From positions 62,001 to 126,000 of the forward strand of contig NZ_LKHP01000002.1 in the NCBI RefSeq assembly GCF_001440545.1: a stretch of 64,000 bases of DNA, read 5' to 3'. The notes below the pieces were generated by a model, which worked only from the letters and a program-made list of their open reading frames with translations, was not told the DNA's origin and searched no databases. The first letter of the stretch is position 1. Each line of letters starts with the position of its first letter. Both the position numbers and the translations under genes were made by a program. Origin of the DNA: Caloramator mitchellensis (lineage in GTDB: Bacteria; Bacillota; Clostridia; Clostridiales; Caloramatoraceae). Positions 33,916 to 43,290 of the stretch are shown in pieces.

Positions 33916-35256
33916 TCATTCCTTGCAAATTTCTTCCATAGCCTTTTGAGCCTTTTCAACTTCCTTATCAAGATTAGCATTTTGAACTAATATTGCGTTT
34001 AGCGCCTTAGGTATTACTAATTTTGAAGTTATTACTCCCATCTTAGGATGAGATTTTCCATTTTGGAATCCGAGCATTTTTAATTCATTAAATGCTTCAG
34101 GAACCTTCGATGATGTTTCTCCAAATGCCTTCAGCAATTCATGTGACTTGTATTGTTCATCGCTTGCAATTTCCTTTAATACTGGATTAGCACCACCAGG
34201 TGACATATGCAGCCATGTTATATTGCTTTCCTTCTCAAGCATAAAGCTTATGAATTTCTTAGCAGCTTCCCTTTCTTCCGGTTTTGCCATGTTTGAAATT
34301 GCAATAGTCGTAAGCATACCAAATCCAGCGGCAGTCTTTTTCTCAGGAACAGCAAAACCTATTTTATCCGCCATCTTTTGTTCATAAAGAGCTGGCATTA
34401 TATAAGTAGAGTAAATTGCCATAGCGGCATTTCCTCCAACAAACGCGTCCTTAACCTGAGTTACCCCGTTTGACCCCTTTGGAGAATATTTATAAAGCTC
34501 TTTATAGAATTTTATAGCTTCCTTCATCTCTGGTGAATTAAACTTAGGATTACCATTTTCATCAAATAGTTCAGCATTATTTGAAAGTGCTATTTGAGTA
34601 AATGTTTGTTCTGTAAAATCTGATTCTTCAGTTGCAAAAACTATACCATATTTTTTCTTTGATGGGTCATGAAGAGCCTTTGCAGCCTTTAAAATATTAT
34701 CCCATGTTGTTGGAGGTGCAAGTTTCTTCTCCTCGAACAATGCCTTGTTATACCATATTCCAGCTACCCATCCTGATACAGGAACTCCAATGTATTCTGG
34801 CTTATCCGGTGCCTGTAATATTTCTAATGCACCTTTAAAGAAGGCATCCTTTCCCTTTGCGTCTATAACTTCAGTGTGAGCTGCAGTATCCAATACGCCT
34901 TCCGCATAGAGCAATCTTCCCCAATCTATATTTGATTCCATTAAAACAGGCAATTGTTGTGATGAAATCAATGTTGTAAGCTTGGTCATGTAAGTATCTT
35001 CAGGAACTGGAACCTGTTTAACTTCTATGTCTGGATTCTTTGCCATAAAATCGTCAATAATTTTTTGAATAGTAGAAACACGTTCTTCCTCCGGCTGGCT
35101 ATGCATAAACTCAATAGTCACTTTTTGCTTTGTTTCCTGAGTAGTTTGGGTTTCCTGATTATTTGTTTCAGCAGTTTCCTTCTTGCCGCATCCTGTCAAT
35201 GCTAAACTAATAACCATAAGTAATGCAATTAGAATGGATATTGACTTTTTAAACAT
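33916..35256 (-). CDS. Extracellular sugar-binding lipoprotein
   Basis: A 446-residue CUT1 solute-binding protein. The signal peptide (about 1-22) ends in the lipobox LALTGC, with Cys23 the lipid-modified residue, followed by a Glu/Thr/Gln-rich linker. The fold signature FMHSQPEEERVSTIQKIIDD and the late DAFVGGNAAMAIYSTY are those of maltose-binding-type proteins (SBP_bac_1). AGGGGGGAG precedes the ATG. It lies in the same run as the permeases, the isomerase, the dehydrogenase and the phosphorylase, suggesting an alpha-glucoside ligand. Confidence 0.95.
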   Translation of the reverse strand: MFKKSISILIALLMVISLALTGCGKKETAETNNQETQTTQETKQKVTIEFMHSQPEEERVSTIQKIIDDFMAKNPDIEVKQVPVPEDTYMTKLTTLISSQQLPVLMESNIDWGRLLYAEGVLDTAAHTEVIDAKGKDAFFKGALEILQAPDKPEYIGVPVSGWVAGIWYNKALFEEKKLAPPTTWDNILKAAKALHDPSKKKYGIVFATEESDFTEQTFTQIALSNNAELFDENGNPKFNSPEMKEAIKFYKELYKYSPKGSNGVTQVKDAFVGGNAAMAIYSTYIMPALYEQKMADKIGFAVPEKKTAAGFGMLTTIAISNMAKPEEREAAKKFISFMLEKESNITWLHMSPGGANPVLKEIASDEQYKSHELLKAFGETSSKVPEAFNELKMLGFQNGKSHPKMGVITSKLVIPKALNAILVQNANLDKEVEKAQKAMEEICKE

Positions 35257-35277
35257 TTAACTCCCCCCTGATTTTTA

Positions 35278-36075
35278 TTATAAAATACTTTTAAGATATG
35301 AAATAGACTTTTCTAAAGGTTCCCTCCCTTCGCCGTATAATGCACATTCAATAGATAAAAATCCGTCAAATCCAAACGAGTTAATGAGACCAAGGTATGT
35401 CTTAAAATTAATATGTCCAAGACCAGGTTGATGTCTGTTGCTGTCTGAAAGATGATAATACTTTATGTAATCTTTATATTTTGAAATCGTAACTGAAATG
35501 TCGGCCTCTTCAATATTCATATGATAAAAATCAGCCATTACCCTTATATATTTGCTTCCTACTAAGTCGATAATCTCAACTGCCTGTTCAACTCTGTTTA
35601 TCATATGGTCCTCATATCTATTCAGCGGCTCAAACAACAGATACATACCATATTTTTCTGCCGTCTCTGCAATTCTTGATAGTGAATCGACTAAAACCCT
35701 CTTATCATCTTCTACGCTCCTTGCAACAGTGTATGGCGGAAGTCTCTTTGTAGCCATACCATATGCCGCCGGTGCAATCAGGCCCACCGCCCCTATTGAT
35801 GCTAAATTTTCAAGGCTTTTTTTAATTCCATCAACTGCCTCAAGCCTTTTATTGTCGTCAAAATCACCAATCCAGTTCCTGTATCCACCGCATAATGCGC
35901 TTACAGGAACTTTTGTCTTATTCATAGCACTTTTTACATCGTCGACAACTTTGCCATCAAAAACATTATCAAAATAAGTTATCTCAACTGCATCAAAACC
36001 AATGCTTTTAGCATTTTCGAACATAATATTATAGTCATCAGACATAAGCCATTTACTCTGAATAGCAAATTTCAT
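35278..36075 (-). CDS. Xylose isomerase-like TIM-barrel sugar isomerase/epimerase
   Basis: A 265-residue AP-endonuclease-2/IolE-type TIM barrel. Metal-site candidates are Glu148 in LLFEPLNRYE, Asp and His in MADFYHMNIEE (about 180-190), His in YYHLSDSNRHQPGLGHI (about 210-226) and Glu in LSIECALYGE near 245. Such enzymes epimerise or isomerise sugars, keto-sugars or inositols. It lies between the binding-protein and dehydrogenase genes. Paired with two oxidoreductases it suggests a keto-sugar intermediate, but the substrate is unknown. Confidence 0.88.
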   Translation of the reverse strand: MKFAIQSKWLMSDDYNIMFENAKSIGFDAVEITYFDNVFDGKVVDDVKSAMNKTKVPVSALCGGYRNWIGDFDDNKRLEAVDGIKKSLENLASIGAVGLIAPAAYGMATKRLPPYTVARSVEDDKRVLVDSLSRIAETAEKYGMYLLFEPLNRYEDHMINRVEQAVEIIDLVGSKYIRVMADFYHMNIEEADISVTISKYKDYIKYYHLSDSNRHQPGLGHINFKTYLGLINSFGFDGFLSIECALYGEGREPLEKSISYLKSIL

Positions 36076-36087
36076 CTTATCCCTCCA

Positions 36088-37125
36088 TCAGTCAAATTTC
36101 AAAACCATCTGCATGCAGTCAGTTCTTGTATCTAACATTTCAAAGGCTTTTTTTGCATCACTAAAATTAAATTCATGCGTTATTAACTTTTTTAGATTTA
36201 TTTTGTTTTCATGCTGCAGCTCCATAATAGTATGATTTAATCTCAGCCTGTTCCATCTATATGTAAGCTCTGGTGAAACTCCTGAAATTTGCGAACATAC
36301 AACATTTATTCTATTGTGGTGGAATTCTTCCCCTAAATACAATCCTACTCCTTCTCCTTGGAAAAATCCTGCTGCAACAACTCTTCCTGAATACGCAGTT
36401 GCCCTTATAGCTTCGTGCAGTGCCTTAGTAGAGCCTGATATTTCAATTGAAACATCAGCACCTCTGCCCTTTGTAATTTCCTTAATCATTCTTGGAACAT
36501 CATCATTCTTAGGATTTAATACTACATCAGCCCCTGATTCCTTTGAGAATTTCAATCTCTCATCATCAAGGTCAACTGCAACAACTTTAGCTCCGCTCAA
36601 TTTTGCAAGCTGGGTAACGATTTGCCCTGGAACACCCTGTCCAAATATAGCAACTGTTTCACCAACGTGTATGTTTGCATCCAGTATCGAGTTAAGAGCA
36701 ATTGCACCAATATGTGAATATATTCCACAGATTGGTTCTAATCCCTCTATTAGTTTTCTGTCTTTAGCAAAACTCTCCTCTATAATGTGGGTTGATTTAT
36801 GCCCCCATGTTCCAAATATAATGTCCCCTATTTTAATATCTTTAACCTCTTCTCCAACTTCAATAACCTGTCCAACTTCTTCATAACCCCATGCTTTTAA
36901 AGGGTATGAATATGTTGTTGTTTCTGTATTTTCGAATATTCTAAGGTCAGCATTCCATTTCTTGCTCAAATAAGGATTAGAACCCCTATAAGCAGTAAGC
37001 TCGGTTCCGGCACTGATTCCTGAATACAAAGTTTTTAATCTTATCTCATTTTGATTAAGTTTCCTCTCATCATACTCTTCAAATCCTACTTCTCTTGGAC
37101 CAACAAAATTAAGCATTACTCCCAT
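36088..37125 (-). CDS. MDR-superfamily dehydrogenase lacking the usual zinc cysteine
   Basis: A 345-residue medium-chain dehydrogenase. The N-terminal GroES-like domain has YSGISAGTELTAYRG where zinc alcohol dehydrogenases have CGICGTD, so the usual catalytic-zinc cysteine is replaced, and the four structural-zinc cysteines are absent. The nucleotide-binding motif GQGVPGQIVTQLAK lies near 168-181, followed by the acidic VVAVDLDDERL that selects NAD. This resembles MDR groups found in glycoside and inositol loci. The ATG at 37125 behind GGGGGAATA is the likely start. Substrate unknown. Confidence 0.88.
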   Translation of the reverse strand: MGVMLNFVGPREVGFEEYDERKLNQNEIRLKTLYSGISAGTELTAYRGSNPYLSKKWNADLRIFENTETTTYSYPLKAWGYEEVGQVIEVGEEVKDIKIGDIIFGTWGHKSTHIIEESFAKDRKLIEGLEPICGIYSHIGAIALNSILDANIHVGETVAIFGQGVPGQIVTQLAKLSGAKVVAVDLDDERLKFSKESGADVVLNPKNDDVPRMIKEITKGRGADVSIEISGSTKALHEAIRATAYSGRVVAAGFFQGEGVGLYLGEEFHHNRINVVCSQISGVSPELTYRWNRLRLNHTIMELQHENKINLKKLITHEFNFSDAKKAFEMLDTRTDCMQMVLKFD

Positions 37126-37136
37126 CAATATTCCCC

Positions 37137-38840
37137 CTATTCATATGCAAGCCATACAAATTCATATGGCTTTAAATTAAGCATTATATATTTATCATTC
37201 GTTATTATATCAACCTTATCGCTTAAGCTTTCAAATTCCTTTTTAGTAGCACCAATTTCCTCTATGTCTAATATCAATTTAACCTCTTTTGAAGTAATAT
37301 TGTTAATCGAAAATACTTTTTGCTTGTCCAATGACCTTATTATGGCAATCACATCGCTGCTGATATCCAATATTTTTTGTTCTGATTTTGGACTAAATGC
37401 TTTAGACTTCTTTCTTATATTTAATAATTTTATAAATCCATTGTAAATTCTATTTCTTATATAATCGTTATTTAAATCTTCTACTATTTTTTCTAAGTAG
37501 AATTTCTCTCTGTTAATGCTCCTATTCTGGCCTGTTTGAATAACACCTTCACAATAATTTTTGGAGCCTAATATACTGTGGACATATATTCCCGGTATTC
37601 CTTGCATGGCTAAAATAATTGAATAAGCATTTAAGAACTTCTTTATTTTGATATCTACATCTTCAGATGCATCGCTTAGGGCATTGAAATATGAAATGTT
37701 TAGTTCATATGGACTTTGTCCTCCATCGCTATTGTTTTTATACGAAACCAATCCACCACGCTTTATAGTAGTAAAGACTAATTTATTTATTTCATCTTCG
37801 TCAACTATTCCTCTCAATGGATTCAACCCTATACCGTCGTGAGATGCTAAAAAATTGAAATAAGTTGTTTCATCTGAAACTGGCTTAATAGTTTTAGCCC
37901 AATTTGTAAAAACTTTAGAATTTTCATTGATAAATGTATACAAAATCAGTGGTGGAAGTGGAAATTGATAAACAAGTTGAGCTTCATTATGTCCGTCTCC
38001 AAAGTATGATATATTTTCTTCATGCGGGACATTAGTCTCTGTGATTATTTTAACCTCCGGTGCTACTTTATCTAAAATATCCCTGAAAAGCTGAACGACA
38101 GCATGGGTCTGCTCTAAATGAATACATCTTGTCCCAATTTCCTTCCAAAGATATCCTATTGCATCTAATCTAATTAAATCTGCTCCTCTTTCTATGTAAA
38201 ACAAAAGTATTTTTATCATATTAATCAATACATCAGGGTTTTTGTAGTTTAAATCTATTTGGTCATCACTAAATGTTGTCCAAATATATTTTTTCCCATA
38301 AACAGTATCAAATTCGGTAAGCAAAGGCAATGCCCTCGGCCTTACGACCTGACTTAAATCCGTTTCCTTGTCAACTTCTATAAAATAATCTTTATATATA
38401 GGATTGCCCTTTAAGTATTCTTGAAACCACATGCTTTTTGATGATATGTGGTTGCATACAAAATCAAACATAAGTTTATATTCTTGAGAAAAGCTTTCTA
38501 TATCCTCCCAGCTTCCCAAATTATCATCTACCTTTTCGTAATCGATAACCGAAAATCCATCGTCTGACGAATAAGGGTAAAATGGAAGTATATGAATTGT
38601 GTTTACAGCTCCTTTTAAATATTCATCGCAAAACATTTTTAAGTTTTTTAAAGGTTTTTGTTCATTACCTCTAAACTGGTCTCCATATGTGATTAAAATT
38701 ACATCTTCCTCTGAAAAATCTTTAATTCTTTTTTTATTGCCTTTAAAATCAGTTATCAATTCAATAATCCGTGAATAAATTTTATCAATATCGCTGTCGG
38801 GATACAAAAGCATTAATTTTTCTTTTATTTTATCCGTCAT
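37137..38840 (-). CDS. GH13_18 sucrose phosphorylase-like enzyme
   Basis: A 567-residue GH13 enzyme of the sucrose / glucosylglycerate phosphorylase subfamily, which splits an alpha-glucoside with phosphate to glucose-1-phosphate. Nucleophile Asp is in LIRLDAIGYLWKE (about 220), acid/base Glu in IITETNVPHEEN (about 262), and the transition-state Asp in NFLASHDGIGLNP (about 333). AAGGGGGAT precedes the ATG. It is the first gene of the operon and faces the LacI gene across operators. The acceptor specificity (fructose, fructose-6-P, glycerate, glycerol) cannot be read from sequence alone; lack of a fructokinase nearby argues mildly against sucrose. Confidence 0.9.
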   Translation of the reverse strand: MTDKIKEKLMLLYPDSDIDKIYSRIIELITDFKGNKKRIKDFSEEDVILITYGDQFRGNEQKPLKNLKMFCDEYLKGAVNTIHILPFYPYSSDDGFSVIDYEKVDDNLGSWEDIESFSQEYKLMFDFVCNHISSKSMWFQEYLKGNPIYKDYFIEVDKETDLSQVVRPRALPLLTEFDTVYGKKYIWTTFSDDQIDLNYKNPDVLINMIKILLFYIERGADLIRLDAIGYLWKEIGTRCIHLEQTHAVVQLFRDILDKVAPEVKIITETNVPHEENISYFGDGHNEAQLVYQFPLPPLILYTFINENSKVFTNWAKTIKPVSDETTYFNFLASHDGIGLNPLRGIVDEDEINKLVFTTIKRGGLVSYKNNSDGGQSPYELNISYFNALSDASEDVDIKIKKFLNAYSIILAMQGIPGIYVHSILGSKNYCEGVIQTGQNRSINREKFYLEKIVEDLNNDYIRNRIYNGFIKLLNIRKKSKAFSPKSEQKILDISSDVIAIIRSLDKQKVFSINNITSKEVKLILDIEEIGATKKEFESLSDKVDIITNDKYIMLNLKPYEFVWLAYE

Positions 38841-38860
38841 TCTTATCCCCCTTAAAACTA

Positions 38861-38874
38861 TGAAAACGTTTTTT
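38861..38874. promoter_or_regulatory. LacI-type operator, phosphorylase side
   Basis: TGAAAACGTTTTTT, one strong half-site and one degenerate half-site of the TGAAAA-CG-TTTTCA type, located about 20 nt upstream of the phosphorylase start. It resembles the more perfect site at 38999-39012. CcpA could also bind such a box. Confidence 0.55.
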
Positions 38875-38998
38875 TGACTCTACAATAATATTAAAATATT
38901 TTATTTTATATATCAAACCGTATTTATATGTATTTATGTTTGTTTATTTTAATATTGCTATGTTTTTCTTAATTTTTCTGAATATTTTGCATTTATAG

Positions 38999-39049
38999 TG
39001 AAAATGTTTTCATTATTGATTGTTATAGTAAATATTTTATGATATAATG
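38999..39049 (+). promoter_or_regulatory. LacI-type operator and sigma-A promoter of the LacI gene
   Basis: TGAAAATGTTTTCA (38999-39012) is a palindromic LacI-family box. It is followed by TTGTTA (39021-39026), 17 nt and TATAAT (39044-39049), a good promoter 40 nt upstream of the regulator gene. The arrangement suggests autoregulation and joint control of the divergent phosphorylase operon. Confidence 0.65.
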
Positions 39050-39088
39050 TAATAAAATTATTCCATTTACACTGATGGGGGAATGTTT

Positions 39089-40102
39089 ATGCCTGTTACT
39101 ATTAAAGACGTTGCAAAGCTTGCAAACGTTTCTATATCTACTGTATCAAGAGTTATTAATAATGCCAGTAATGTAAACCCTGAAACAAAAAAAGCTGTTT
39201 TAGATGCAATAAACAAATTAAATTTTAAACCAAATAGAATCGCACAAAGCTTAGGGGCAAATGCTTTTCCTGCAATAGGAATTGTTTCATCATCAAGGTT
39301 TTCTAATGAAGCTTTCTTGCCTTTAATTCTTCAATCCATAGGCGAAGTTGCTGATAGAAAGAATTTTGAAATCGTTTTAACAACAGCAAAGGATGAAAAC
39401 CAGGAAATTAAGAAGTGCCTTTCTTTAATCGAGAGTAGAATCATTCAGGGAATTATAATTTTAAGTTCAAGGATAAATGACCATTTGATTGAAAAGCTGC
39501 ATGAGATTAAATTCCCATTTGTTTTGCTCGGAAGGGAGACTAACGATAGAATCGCAGATGAAATATATACTGTAGATACGGATAATTTCACAGATTCAAA
39601 AGAAGCAGTTGAATACCTTTTTAAATTAGGCCATAGAAGAATTGGATATATCCACGGTCCGTTAAAATATGTTGTAAGCTACGATAGGTTAAATGGATTT
39701 ATTGAAGCTCATAAAGAAGCTGCCCTGCCTGTTGATTATACGATAATTCAAGATGGTGGCTACACTATCCAGGAAGCATATAATGCTGCGAAAAAAATAT
39801 TGAGCTCCCAAACTCCTCCAACAGCAATTTTTGTTAATGATGATTTGAAAGCTGTTGGAGTATATCGTGCAGCATATGAAATGAATTTAACAATTCCAGA
39901 TGATATTTCTATAATTGGCCACAATAATTACGAAATCTCTCAAATATTAACTCCTCAGCTTACAACAATAGATGTTCCAATAAGGGAACTTGGAATTGTT
40001 GCTACTAACAAGCTGTTTGATATTATTTCTGAAAATGAAGTTGAAAAAAGAACTATTTTAAAAACAAAATTTATAGAAAGAAGTTCATGCCGATTAATTT
40101 AA
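39089..40102 (+). CDS. LacI-family transcriptional regulator
   Basis: A 337-residue repressor. The N-terminal helix-turn-helix and hinge read TIKDVAKLANVSISTVSR then RIAQSLGANAF, followed by a periplasmic-binding-protein-type sugar-sensing domain ending in TILKTKFIERSSC. Start at the second ATG, 7 nt from GGGGGA; the first is 1 nt from it. It is divergent from the phosphorylase/ABC operon with two LacI-type palindromes in between, and upstream of an oxidoreductase gene in its own transcript, so it very likely controls both sides. The inducer is unknown. Confidence 0.95.
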   Translation: MPVTIKDVAKLANVSISTVSRVINNASNVNPETKKAVLDAINKLNFKPNRIAQSLGANAFPAIGIVSSSRFSNEAFLPLILQSIGEVADRKNFEIVLTTAKDENQEIKKCLSLIESRIIQGIIILSSRINDHLIEKLHEIKFPFVLLGRETNDRIADEIYTVDTDNFTDSKEAVEYLFKLGHRRIGYIHGPLKYVVSYDRLNGFIEAHKEAALPVDYTIIQDGGYTIQEAYNAAKKILSSQTPPTAIFVNDDLKAVGVYRAAYEMNLTIPDDISIIGHNNYEISQILTPQLTTIDVPIRELGIVATNKLFDIISENEVEKRTILKTKFIERSSCRLI

Positions 40103-40116
40103 CAGGGGGAATTTTT

Positions 40117-41199
40117 ATGTCAACAAAACTAAGGGTTGGAATTATAGGTTGTGGGGCAATAGCGTTTAACAAACATCTGCCTGCTCTTAAAAAACTTGAT
40201 AATGTTGAAATAGCAGCATTTTGCAATAGAAATATTGAAAAGGCACACATTGCTGCAAAGCAGTTTGGAGCTGATAATGCAAAGGTTTATGAAGATTACA
40301 GACAACTTTTAGATGATAAAGCCATAGATGTTGTATATGTGTTGACATCTAACAAGACTCATTCAAGTATAACAATAGAAGCGTTATTGTCCGGAAAACA
40401 TGTTATGTGTGAAAAGCCTATGGCGATTAATTCAAAGGAAGCCGAAGGGATGATTCAAGCCTCTAAAAAGTCTGGAAAAAAGCTTTCGATAGCACTTCAG
40501 AATAGATTTAGACCTGATTCACAATATTTGCACAAGTTATGCAGAAACGGAGAGCTTGGAGAAATATACTTTGCTAAGGCTCATGCCCTAAGAAGAAGAG
40601 CTGTTCCTGTTTGGGGTGAATTTCTAAACAAGGACATGCAAGGCGGAGGAGCTTTAATAGATATAGGTGTTCATGCTCTTGATTTAACGCTTTGGCTTAT
40701 GAACAACTACGATGTAAAATATGTAGTTGGAAATGTGTATAATAAAATCAGCCAAAATGCGGATTCCTTCAATGTATGGGGAAGTTGGAAGGAAAAAAGT
40801 TTCTCTGTTGAAGAGTCTGGGTTTGGGTATGTAACTATGAAAAATGGAGCGACAATATTTTTAGAGTGCAGCTGGGCACTTAATATTTTGCAGGAAGATG
40901 AGGCAAAGGTCACCCTATGTGGAACAAAGGCTGGAGCTGACATGCTTGATGGGGTTAGAATAAATGGAGAAAAATATGGTCAGTTATATACATTAAAGCC
41001 TGCGCTTGAAGAAAATTCAGTTAAATTTTACAAAGGTCCTCTAGAAAGTGCAGCAGAAATGGAAACACGCCTATTTATAGATTCTATCATAAACGACAAG
41101 GAACCCTATGTAAAACCTGAAGAGGTTCTTGTTGTTACAAAAATTATAGATGCTATTTACGAATCATCAAGGACCGGAAAACCGGTGTATTTTGAATAA
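40117..41199 (+). CDS. Gfo/Idh/MocA-family oxidoreductase
   Basis: A 360-residue NAD(P)-dependent sugar oxidoreductase. The Rossmann motif VGIIGCGAIAFNKHL is at the start, and the family motif CEKPMAIN at about 98-105 contains the catalytic Lys. GALIDIGVHALDLTLW at about 180-195 supplies the Asp and His of the active site. AGGGGGAATTTTT precedes the ATG at 40117, 14 nt after the LacI gene. Together with the MDR dehydrogenase and TIM-barrel isomerase it could process a keto-glycoside or the aglycone released by the phosphorylase. Confidence 0.93.
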   Translation: MSTKLRVGIIGCGAIAFNKHLPALKKLDNVEIAAFCNRNIEKAHIAAKQFGADNAKVYEDYRQLLDDKAIDVVYVLTSNKTHSSITIEALLSGKHVMCEKPMAINSKEAEGMIQASKKSGKKLSIALQNRFRPDSQYLHKLCRNGELGEIYFAKAHALRRRAVPVWGEFLNKDMQGGGALIDIGVHALDLTLWLMNNYDVKYVVGNVYNKISQNADSFNVWGSWKEKSFSVEESGFGYVTMKNGATIFLECSWALNILQEDEAKVTLCGTKAGADMLDGVRINGEKYGQLYTLKPALEENSVKFYKGPLESAAEMETRLFIDSIINDKEPYVKPEEVLVVTKIIDAIYESSRTGKPVYFE

Positions 41200-41231
41200 A
41201 CCTCTTAAATGATTTTAAGGAGGAGTGAGAT

Positions 41232-41564
41232 ATGAATTCATATCGCCTTCCAAAAGAAGTAGAGAAATATTACGAAGAAGGAACGAAAAAAATAATCAAC
41301 GTTTTAGCTACCGATGATTATTCTCTTATAATAACCTTTGATAATAACGAGAAAAGAATATTTAATATGAGTGACAAACTTTATGGAGTATTTGAGTTTT
41401 TGAGAGATATAAATAACTTCAAACGTGTATTCATTGATGAATCAGGAAATATTGCTTGGGATAAAAATCCTAATTTAGATTCTTCTGTTAACTGGAACAA
41501 CAGAATTGATATTTGCAATGATTCTATATATATTCACTCAAAACCAATTAATAGTGAAGACTAA
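41232..41564 (+). CDS. DUF2442 protein
   Basis: A 110-residue protein whose central part (about 18-95: INVLATDDYSLIITFDNNEK, then DINNFKRVFID, then IAWDKNPNLDS) matches the DUF2442 pattern. Function unknown; relatives are often near toxin-antitoxin genes, but none is adjacent here. GGAGGAG precedes the ATG. It follows the oxidoreductase by 32 nt and ends in a strong terminator, so it may be the last gene of the LacI transcript. Confidence 0.82.
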   Translation: MNSYRLPKEVEKYYEEGTKKIINVLATDDYSLIITFDNNEKRIFNMSDKLYGVFEFLRDINNFKRVFIDESGNIAWDKNPNLDSSVNWNNRIDICNDSIYIHSKPINSED

Positions 41565-41568
41565 ACAA

Positions 41569-41614
41569 AAAAGCACGCACATGAATTAGTTAACTAATTC
41601 ATGTGCGTGCTTTT
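41569..41614. terminator. Perfect bidirectional terminator
   Basis: A continuous 46-nt palindrome centred at 41591/41592 (AAAAGCACGCACATGAATTA and its complement), ending in TTTT on each strand. It lies between the convergent DUF2442 and glucosidase genes. Confidence 0.92.
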
Positions 41615-41617
41615 ACA

Positions 41618-43279
41618 TCAATATTTATACACCCTTGCCTCATAAGGCTTGAAAATAACCTTATCCTGCAAGCAATCTTTAACTTCATAATTGCCTATTA
41701 AAATTTCCATTTTACTTTCTATTAATTTCTTTGGTATTTCAATTTCAACTTCATCCTTTGAGAAATTCATTAAAACTAAAATATTTTGTCCTTCAAAGCT
41801 TCTTGTATAGGCAAATATCTTTTCATCATCCTCAAACAATAGATTTATATCCCCATATACAATAACAGGATACTTTTTTCTAAGTTCAATAAGCTTTTTA
41901 TAATAATAAAAAACCGAGTTCTTATCCTCAAGAGCCTTTTTAACGTTTATCTCCTTATAATTAGGATTTACTTTAATCCAAGGAATTCCTTTTGTAAATC
42001 CTGCATTTTCTGTATCATCCCACTGCATTGGAGTTCTTGCGTTATCCCTTCCCTTTTTATAAATCGGCTCAAGAATCTCCTTTGGAGTTAAACCCTTTTC
42101 AAGCATTTCATTATACCAGTTTATTGTTTCAATATCTCTATAGTCATCGATACTATCAAATGCAACATTGGTCATTCCAATTTCTTCACCCTGATAAATA
42201 TATGGCGTTCCCTGCCATGTGTGAATAAATGTTGCAAGTAGTTTGGCTGACTCTACCCTATATTCTTTATCGTTTCCAAACCTTGAAACAAGCCTTGGCT
42301 GGTCGTGGTTGTTAAGATAAACCGAATTCCAACCCTTTTCCTTAAGACCTTCATACCATTTATACATTATCCTCTTAAAATCAGTAAGTTTCCATGGCAC
42401 AACATCCCATTTTCCGCCCTTTCCAGAGTCTATGTCCATAAGTTCAAATTGGAATATCATATTAAGCTCATTTCTATCATTATCAACATAAAGCCTTCCT
42501 ATTTCAGGCGTGACTCCAGGAGTTTCTCCAACTGTCATGATATCATATTTAGATAAAACCTCTCTATTCATCTCCTGAAGGTATTCATGAACCCTTGGGC
42601 CATTAGCATAGTATTTAAACCCTACAAGCCCTTTGTTATCTTCATCATCAGGAAGCCCATCAACCTTTGAAATGAAATTTATAACGTCCATCCTGAACCC
42701 ATCTATTCCCTTATCAAGCCACCACTTCATCATCTTGTATACTTCTTTTCTCAAGTTTTCGTTTTCCCAATTTAAATCCGGCTGTTTTACTGCAAACAAA
42801 TGAAGATAGTATTCATCAGTATTTTCATCATACTCCCACGCAGAACCTGAAAAGAATGATGTCCAATTGTTTGGAGCATTTTCGCCTCTTCCTTTTCTCC
42901 ATATGTAATAATCCCTATACGGGTTATCCTTTGATTTTCTCGATTCTATAAACCATATATGTTCATCTGATGAATGATTGACAACAAGGTCCATTATGAT
43001 TTTAATCCCTCTTTTATGGGCTTCATCAAGAAGATTTTCAAAATCCTCCATAGTTCCAAACTCATCCATAATATCATAATAATCGCTTATATCATAGCCA
43101 TTATCTGCATTAGGTGATTTGTAAATTGGATTCAGCCAGATGATATCCACCCCAAGCTCCTTAAGGTAATCGAGTTTTTGAATTATTCCCTTTAAATCTC
43201 CAATTCCATCCCCGTTTGAATCATAAAAACTTCTTGGATAAACCTGATATACAACGCCTTCCTTCCACCAATTACCCAT
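41618..43279 (-). CDS. GH13_31 oligo-1,6-glucosidase
   Basis: A 553-residue alpha-glucosidase cleaving glucose from isomalto-oligosaccharides in the cytoplasm. The conserved regions are MDLVVNHSSDEH (near 98-109), GFRMDVINFIS with nucleophile Asp199, MTVGETPGV with acid/base Glu near 254, and YLNNHDQPR near 325. A Val directly after the nucleophile Asp is the residue linked to alpha-1,6 preference in this subfamily; alpha-1,4 enzymes have Ala or Thr. Length is normal. Its upstream partner is not the phosphorylase operon, but both serve alpha-glucoside use. Confidence 0.93.
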   Translation of the reverse strand: MGNWWKEGVVYQVYPRSFYDSNGDGIGDLKGIIQKLDYLKELGVDIIWLNPIYKSPNADNGYDISDYYDIMDEFGTMEDFENLLDEAHKRGIKIIMDLVVNHSSDEHIWFIESRKSKDNPYRDYYIWRKGRGENAPNNWTSFFSGSAWEYDENTDEYYLHLFAVKQPDLNWENENLRKEVYKMMKWWLDKGIDGFRMDVINFISKVDGLPDDEDNKGLVGFKYYANGPRVHEYLQEMNREVLSKYDIMTVGETPGVTPEIGRLYVDNDRNELNMIFQFELMDIDSGKGGKWDVVPWKLTDFKRIMYKWYEGLKEKGWNSVYLNNHDQPRLVSRFGNDKEYRVESAKLLATFIHTWQGTPYIYQGEEIGMTNVAFDSIDDYRDIETINWYNEMLEKGLTPKEILEPIYKKGRDNARTPMQWDDTENAGFTKGIPWIKVNPNYKEINVKKALEDKNSVFYYYKKLIELRKKYPVIVYGDINLLFEDDEKIFAYTRSFEGQNILVLMNFSKDEVEIEIPKKLIESKMEILIGNYEVKDCLQDKVIFKPYEARVYKY

Positions 43280-43290
43280 AGTTAGCCTCC

